A stretch of 50,803 nucleotides of DNA from Bacteroidia bacterium (lineage in GTDB: Bacteria; Bacteroidota; Bacteroidia; UKL13-3), in NCBI GenBank assembly GCA_025454875.1, contig JALONP010000021.1:1-50803 (forward strand), written 5' to 3'. The notes beneath the pieces are model-generated. The model saw only the letters and a program-made list of their open reading frames with translations, did not search any database and was not told the origin of the DNA. Below, piece by piece: positions 46,386 through 50,803 of this stretch. The position numbers and the translations under genes are program-made. Positions within the stretch are counted from its first letter, which is position 1. The number at the start of each line of letters is the position of its first letter.

Positions 46386-47018
46386 TTATTTCTTTTTGTT
46401 GTAATCACCTCTTTTCCATGCCTCAAAAAATTGGCTCCAAGCAATAGGGTCGAATAAGCGCTGTGGCGGCAACTGTCCATTGTAATAATATTGGTATGCC
46501 TGGCCCTTTTGGGTGAAATCAGCATTTTCATTTCCATCCATACCCATGGTGTAGTTCATATCGCGCATGCCTTTATCTCGTAAGTTATTATTCGCTCTGG
46601 TAAAGTATTCATCAGGAATATTTGCCTTTACAAAATAGTAATTAAACTCCTCAGGTGTTGGTCCAGGTCTAATCACGGTCTCAGGCAAATAGATTGTATC
46701 CTCTTGCATCGGTATCACCACCGAAAACTTGGTAGATTGCATCGCACTTGGAATCACATATTCCACACTGCGCATTCCGATAGATGAAAACAATATAGTA
46801 TCGGATTGTTGGACTACAATAGAGAAAAACCCGGAGGCATCAGTATACGAACCCCTTCCACTGCCTTTTACCCTAATCGAAACCAATGGAAGCAATCGAG
46901 AACTATCGGCAGAAATTACCACACCCGCAAACTGCACAAGTTTAATAGTTGGCTTGGGTTGAGCTTGGGCAATTACACCCATTAAACACATCAAAGCAAT
47001 AAAAACGATAGGTTTCAT
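46386..47018 (-). CDS. Carboxypeptidase-regulatory-like (CarbopepD_reg) exported protein
   Basis: An exported protein of about 210 residues. From the ATG at 47018 there is a signal peptide (IVFIALMCLMGVIAQAQ), then a CarbopepD_reg-like beta-sandwich (FAGVVISADSSRLLPLVSIRV, GSYTDASGFFSIVV, SSIGMRSVEYVIP). The tail is polar and tyrosine/asparagine-rich (AYQYYYNGQLPP, FEAWKRGDYNKKK). Many such Bacteroidota proteins are envelope-associated with unknown roles. Alternative starts at 47027 and 47045 overlap the chrA stop; 47018 leaves a 1-nt gap and gives the cleanest signal peptide. It is probably co-transcribed with chrA. Confidence 0.75.
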   Translation of the reverse strand: MKPIVFIALMCLMGVIAQAQPKPTIKLVQFAGVVISADSSRLLPLVSIRVKGSGRGSYTDASGFFSIVVQQSDTILFSSIGMRSVEYVIPSAMQSTKFSVVIPMQEDTIYLPETVIRPGPTPEEFNYYFVKANIPDEYFTRANNNLRDKGMRDMNYTMGMDGNENADFTQKGQAYQYYYNGQLPPQRLFDPIAWSQFFEAWKRGDYNKKK

Positions 47019-47019
47019 A

Positions 47020-48222
47020 TTATCCATTGTAAAGTAGTCCGGCAATAATACACATTAACACGATAACCGGATTGGGTATTTTGGTTGTTAGCAGCACAAA
47101 CAAAGTGCCAATTAAAACCATCATATTCATTTCCGTAACTTCTACAGGCAGAAAAAGCAAATATGCCGAAGCGATGACCAAACCAGCTGAAGTTGCGTTG
47201 ATTCCTTCAATCGCATTTTTTACTGGAGAAAAATCTTTTACTTGACTCCAAATAGGGTACACAAAAAAGATGAGCAAAATGCCGGGCAAAAAAATCCCTA
47301 CTGTGCCAATAAGGCTACCTAAACCCATACCCCAAAGGCCCCAGTCTTTCATGGCCATGGCACTGGCAAATGTTGCAAAACTAAAAACCGGACCCGGTAT
47401 GGCTTGTAAAATTCCGACTCCCGCCAAAAATTCGTTACTTGTGATATAATGCTTAAATTCAACAAACTGATTGTACATCATTGGTATGAGTACATGTCCA
47501 CCACCAAATACAATGCTTCCATAACGATAGGTATTTTCAAGCAACCGAATTGGCAAACTTTGGGTGACTACACCTAACAAAGCCACCCCAATAAAAATAC
47601 CCAGAAACAAAATGAAGTTATCCCATCTTATTGAATGAATTCGCTTCACATCAAGGTAATTTGACCGATTGATAAAATTAGATACAACACCCCCAATAAT
47701 TAACAATATTGGAAAAACAAAGGGTGTTTGTAAAGTAATTGCAGCCAACGCTGCTAAGATCATTAGAACCCAATGGTGTAAACGTGTAACAAACAAATTC
47801 TTGATTTTGTATGCAGCATAAATGATGAAACCAACAGCCATTGGTTGAATAAAACGTAAAAAAGTAAGTTTGGGATTTTGCAAATCAAACAAATAAAACA
47901 CGATAGCTAATGCCGCCATGAGTATGGTTGCTGGCAATACCCAAATACCCAATGTTAAAAAAGCCAATGAAGGACCTCCAAGTTTGAATCCGATTGCTGT
48001 GATTGTTTGTGTTGATGTTGGCCCAGGAAGCATATTGCAAAGTGAGTTTAATTCTTTTAGCTCATCTTCTGTGATATAGCCTCTTTTGACTACTAACTTT
48101 TTATGAATCATGGTAAAATGAACCTGTGGCCCACCAAATGCAGTTAGTGCCAAGGCAAACACATCTAATAAAAATACCAAATTGCGCCTAAACCGAATAT
48201 TATTTGAAGCAAATTGTGTCAC
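47020..48222 (-). CDS. chrA: Chromate transporter ChrA (CHR family, two-domain)
   Basis: A 400-residue inner-membrane protein of the long-chain CHR family, which exports chromate using membrane potential. Two homologous halves are visible: the first has LTAFGGPQVHF and MLPGPTSTQT, the second FGGGHVLIP and LQAIPGPVFSFA. About 10-12 hydrophobic segments are present. The GGP and PGP motifs are the hallmark of the family. Chromate is the tested substrate in a few members, so the actual ion here is inferred. No chrB or chrR gene is adjacent. A good promoter lies just upstream. Confidence 0.93.
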   Translation of the reverse strand: MTQFASNNIRFRRNLVFLLDVFALALTAFGGPQVHFTMIHKKLVVKRGYITEDELKELNSLCNMLPGPTSTQTITAIGFKLGGPSLAFLTLGIWVLPATILMAALAIVFYLFDLQNPKLTFLRFIQPMAVGFIIYAAYKIKNLFVTRLHHWVLMILAALAAITLQTPFVFPILLIIGGVVSNFINRSNYLDVKRIHSIRWDNFILFLGIFIGVALLGVVTQSLPIRLLENTYRYGSIVFGGGHVLIPMMYNQFVEFKHYITSNEFLAGVGILQAIPGPVFSFATFASAMAMKDWGLWGMGLGSLIGTVGIFLPGILLIFFVYPIWSQVKDFSPVKNAIEGINATSAGLVIASAYLLFLPVEVTEMNMMVLIGTLFVLLTTKIPNPVIVLMCIIAGLLYNG

Positions 48223-48230
48223 TCAGATTC

Positions 48231-48260
48231 CAAAATTAGTGCTTTATCAATAATACGCAA
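48231..48260 (-). promoter_or_regulatory. Candidate promoter TTG-N19-TAATTTTG for chrA
   Basis: On the minus strand, TTG (48260-48258) is 19 nt from TAATTTTG (48238-48231), a perfect -7 consensus at consensus spacing. It ends 8 nt before the chrA ATG (48222), so the predicted transcript has almost no leader. The rest of the 183-nt gap to the next gene holds nothing recognisable. Confidence 0.5.
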
Positions 48261-48405
48261 TAATCGAAGGTAGAGTTAGAATATACTTAACTATTTTATT
48301 AGGTTAAAGCGTATTTTGTTATAAATGATGTCGCTTATCAAAATCGTTCGTTTACCCCATATAAAAGATGCAGTATTTTAAGGTGACTTGTTGTTTGAGT
48401 AATAC

Positions 48406-50803
48406 TTAATCTTTTACCAATTTCACAACCTGCATTTCGCCATTCATGTAGATACGCGCAAAGTAGATACCTGCTTTCAAGTTAGCACCTTCCTTAACTG
48501 CTATGGCATTTGCACCTTCTATAACAAAAGCATGACTTGTTGCAACAACTCGACCTTGTATGTCGACTAATTCAATTGATACAGCTCCATTTAACATAGC
48601 AAATACCGAAATATTAAAGTTATCGGTATACGGATTAGGAGAAACTGAAATAGCTTGAAGGTTTTCACTTACACTATTCACTCTTACCGTTGGAGAGAAC
48701 TCAAACTTACCATCAAAGTCAACTTGACGTAAACGGTAGTACCAAACAGTTGCTTTGTTGAATATACCTTCATCAGTAAAGCTGTAGTTCAATACTTTGT
48801 TACTGTTACCAGCACCCCTTACAAATGTTACTTTTTCAAAGGTGCGTCCGTCTAATGAGCGTTCTACATCAAATCCATGGTTGTTCAATTCAGATGCTGT
48901 AGTCCAAGATACTTGAACATTTTTACCTGCAGGAGTAGCAGTGAGCTGAGTTAAGGTAACAGGTAATGGGTTCATGGTAGAATCTGAACCAAAGCTCCAA
49001 ATACCATATACTGATACACCTGTACGAGATAAAACCGGAGTGGCAGCGGTACCTGTAGTTGTGACATGTGTACCTTGCAAAGTCCATGGATTTCCTGAAT
49101 TTATACGGTGTAACATTACCAAACTAGCTACATTGGTGATACCAACCATTGAGTCGGCATTCAAACTGATATCATATGTACCACCTGATAAACCATTTCC
49201 TACAGTAATAGTCCATAACCCATTAGGTGTTTGTTTATTGACGTTCATTATTCCACTAGTTAATGGCAAACCACTGCTGCTAAGAATATAATTAGGATAA
49301 AAACTAGCTGTAATAGTACCTAATGTTGCAGGAACTGTGGTATAGTTTAATACAACTAAGCGATCATGATTTACACTTGCTATCGGGAAACTATAACTAG
49401 CCGGAGTTCCAGCGATCCAACGGGTAAGGCTACCGCGTATACGACCAGGTCCGCTTGTTACCATTCCAGGCTGAGCTGCGCTGGTTCCTACCACCATAAT
49501 TAAAGATGATGGTGTGATATTTCCTGAATCTAAGTTTAATGAATCACTAATTACTAATGTTCCACCAGCACTGTTCAATTCAACATTGGTAGAGCCAGAA
49601 ACAGTAAAGGAAGAAATAGTTTGGTTAACAACATTATTTACGGTGATGTTACCTCCCATATTAAACACGAGTTTATCACTGAAACTTGTAAATGATCTTG
49701 CAGGAGTCCAATTTGATGCAGTATTGAAATCAGCAGGGCTTGTTTGGTTCCAAGTATAAACAGTTGGAGGAGGCGTAGGAACAACTTCAATATTGTATTC
49801 TTCTGCTTCTCCATATCCTGATCCTGATGCTCCACATGATTGATGAGCAAGTGGTTGGACATTTTCACCACCTCTAATTCTCATTCTGCAAATTCCTATA
49901 GGAGCGCTTATTGGTACCATGAAGGACACAGTACTGGTTCCGTTTGCTCCTGCATTAGCTGGAGTTTGCATTCCAATATCTTCACCAACATCTGAATAAT
50001 CGCCATCATCATTCCAATCTATCCAAACGAATGCAGTTTGGAATGCATTTGGGCCATAGGTGAGTGTAATGGTTTGAGACGTTCCTCTAGGAAGTTGAGG
50101 AGCTGGAATCGCATTATAATATGTTAATGGACCAGTACAGCCAGTAGCATTGTCTATACTACCAAGCTGAACTCGAGCAATAAAGTCGGTACTGCATCCA
50201 CTACTATAACTAACTGTACAATATTTACTTCTAATTTGTCTATTACCTGATGGAGCTGAAATTGTCGGCACTCGAGCAGTGTCCGCAACTCTAATAGTGG
50301 TAATTTCTCCATCAATAAAATTACCAACAGATGCGCCTGTCTTTACATCATAAGTTACCCAGAAATAATTGTTGCCATTTAGCAAAGCTTGAGAGCCTGT
50401 AACTGTTAAAGTGAAAGGATTAGCGGCAGCAGGTGCAAATGCCCGTGTGGTTCCAAACTGCGTTGTAGTAGCAAACGTACTACTTGCTCCGGTATACCAA
50501 ACTCTGATATTTCTGATATCAGCGGTATCGATGACACCGTTTAAATTTATATCGATACTCGTAGTGAAAACTGGTATGCCAACACTTGATGTTACAATTT
50601 CTAAACCAACAACAGCATTGTTGACAGAACCGACCTCAACCTTATTTGTTGCAACAGCAACGGCCGTTGAACTCAAATAACTCATTGGTGCAACAATCAA
50701 AACATTACCTGAAGGATTGCCAACAGAAGGCACTTGATAATTACCAAGCACTAAGATACTGTCTAAGGTTGCATCTAATGTATTGCTTATGGTTGCACCT
50801 GTA
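48406..50803 (-). CDS. GEVED-domain T9SS surface protein (5' end outside window)
   Basis: The reading frame stays open to the window edge, so at least 799 C-terminal residues are seen and the N-terminus is missing. Order in the visible part: a beta-sandwich repeat resembling sialidase BNR-type N-terminal domains (GNNYFWVTYDV); a GEVED domain (VWIDWNDDGDYSDVGEDIG, then YGEAEEYNIEV); a passenger-like beta-helical region (SSFTVSGSTNVELNS, GTLVISDSLNLDSGNI); an Fn3-like segment (VSWTTASELNNHGFDVERS); and a type-A T9SS sorting domain at the end (VSPNPYTDNF, GIYFARIYMN). It is probably a large adhesin-like or matrix protein; no catalytic motif is visible. Confidence 0.87.
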   Translation of the reverse strand, partial: TGATISNTLDATLDSILVLGNYQVPSVGNPSGNVLIVAPMSYLSSTAVAVATNKVEVGSVNNAVVGLEIVTSSVGIPVFTTSIDINLNGVIDTADIRNIRVWYTGASSTFATTTQFGTTRAFAPAAANPFTLTVTGSQALLNGNNYFWVTYDVKTGASVGNFIDGEITTIRVADTARVPTISAPSGNRQIRSKYCTVSYSSGCSTDFIARVQLGSIDNATGCTGPLTYYNAIPAPQLPRGTSQTITLTYGPNAFQTAFVWIDWNDDGDYSDVGEDIGMQTPANAGANGTSTVSFMVPISAPIGICRMRIRGGENVQPLAHQSCGASGSGYGEAEEYNIEVVPTPPPTVYTWNQTSPADFNTASNWTPARSFTSFSDKLVFNMGGNITVNNVVNQTISSFTVSGSTNVELNSAGGTLVISDSLNLDSGNITPSSLIMVVGTSAAQPGMVTSGPGRIRGSLTRWIAGTPASYSFPIASVNHDRLVVLNYTTVPATLGTITASFYPNYILSSSGLPLTSGIMNVNKQTPNGLWTITVGNGLSGGTYDISLNADSMVGITNVASLVMLHRINSGNPWTLQGTHVTTTGTAATPVLSRTGVSVYGIWSFGSDSTMNPLPVTLTQLTATPAGKNVQVSWTTASELNNHGFDVERSLDGRTFEKVTFVRGAGNSNKVLNYSFTDEGIFNKATVWYYRLRQVDFDGKFEFSPTVRVNSVSENLQAISVSPNPYTDNFNISVFAMLNGAVSIELVDIQGRVVATSHAFVIEGANAIAVKEGANLKAGIYFARIYMNGEMQVVKLVKD

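Overview
The window looks like chromosome from a member of the Bacteroidota, probably an environmental or free-living lineage (Chitinophagia-, Sphingobacteriia- or Flavobacteriia-like). The evidence is low GC, few Shine-Dalgarno sites, several promoter-like TAnnTTTG boxes, and five large exported proteins ending in type-A type IX secretion (T9SS) sorting domains. Typical Bacteroidota families also occur (Porin_10-like porin, choice-of-anchor B and I proteins, DUF4465, DUF5522, DUF6580, GEVED). Genes are densely packed, with several tail-to-tail overlaps. I saw no tRNA, rRNA, CRISPR array, insertion sequence, phage gene or integration site.

Layout. 0.2-6.7 kb (+): a sigma-54-type response regulator, lipB, lpxK, a secreted choice-of-anchor B protein and a porin. 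6.7-9.8 kb (-): aldehyde dehydrogenase, lipA and an outer-membrane protein, divergent from an OsmC-family gene. 10.4-13.3 kb: a THUMP-like methyltransferase, a subclass B1 metallo-beta-lactamase with every zinc ligand, and a MOSC protein. 13.4-17.8 kb (+): a cobalamin riboswitch followed by a BtuB-like receptor, a T9SS-sorted DUF4465 protein, a BtuG-like propeller lipoprotein and a small Cys-rich DUF5522 protein. This is a corrinoid-capture operon and the most interesting unit here. 17.8-25.2 kb: a lone biotin carrier protein, an M1 aminopeptidase, DUF1223, the nuclease PdeM and an M16 protease. 25.4-30.3 kb: DUF6580 membrane protein, M43 metalloprotease, YfcE-like phosphodiesterase, rhomboid protease and an outer-membrane protein. 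30.4-34.7 kb (+): serC, serA, DUF1015 and mazG. 34.9-40.5 kb: a 1869-residue multidomain T9SS protein. 40.6-46.4 kb (+): beta-CASP nuclease, queuosine-precursor transporter, carA, methyltransferase, enolase and a DivIC/FtsB-like gene. 46.4-50.8 kb (-): carboxypeptidase-regulatory-like protein, chrA and a GEVED/T9SS protein cut by the window edge.

How the genes fit together. LipB and LipA are successive steps in making protein-bound lipoate. SerA and SerC are two of the three phosphorylated serine-pathway enzymes. The B12 operon gives a complete outer-surface route: capture by the BtuG-like and DUF4465 proteins, then import through the BtuB-like receptor, under riboswitch feedback. The rest is housekeeping or cell-envelope function. 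Function calls rest on motif recognition and memory of families, since no database search was possible.
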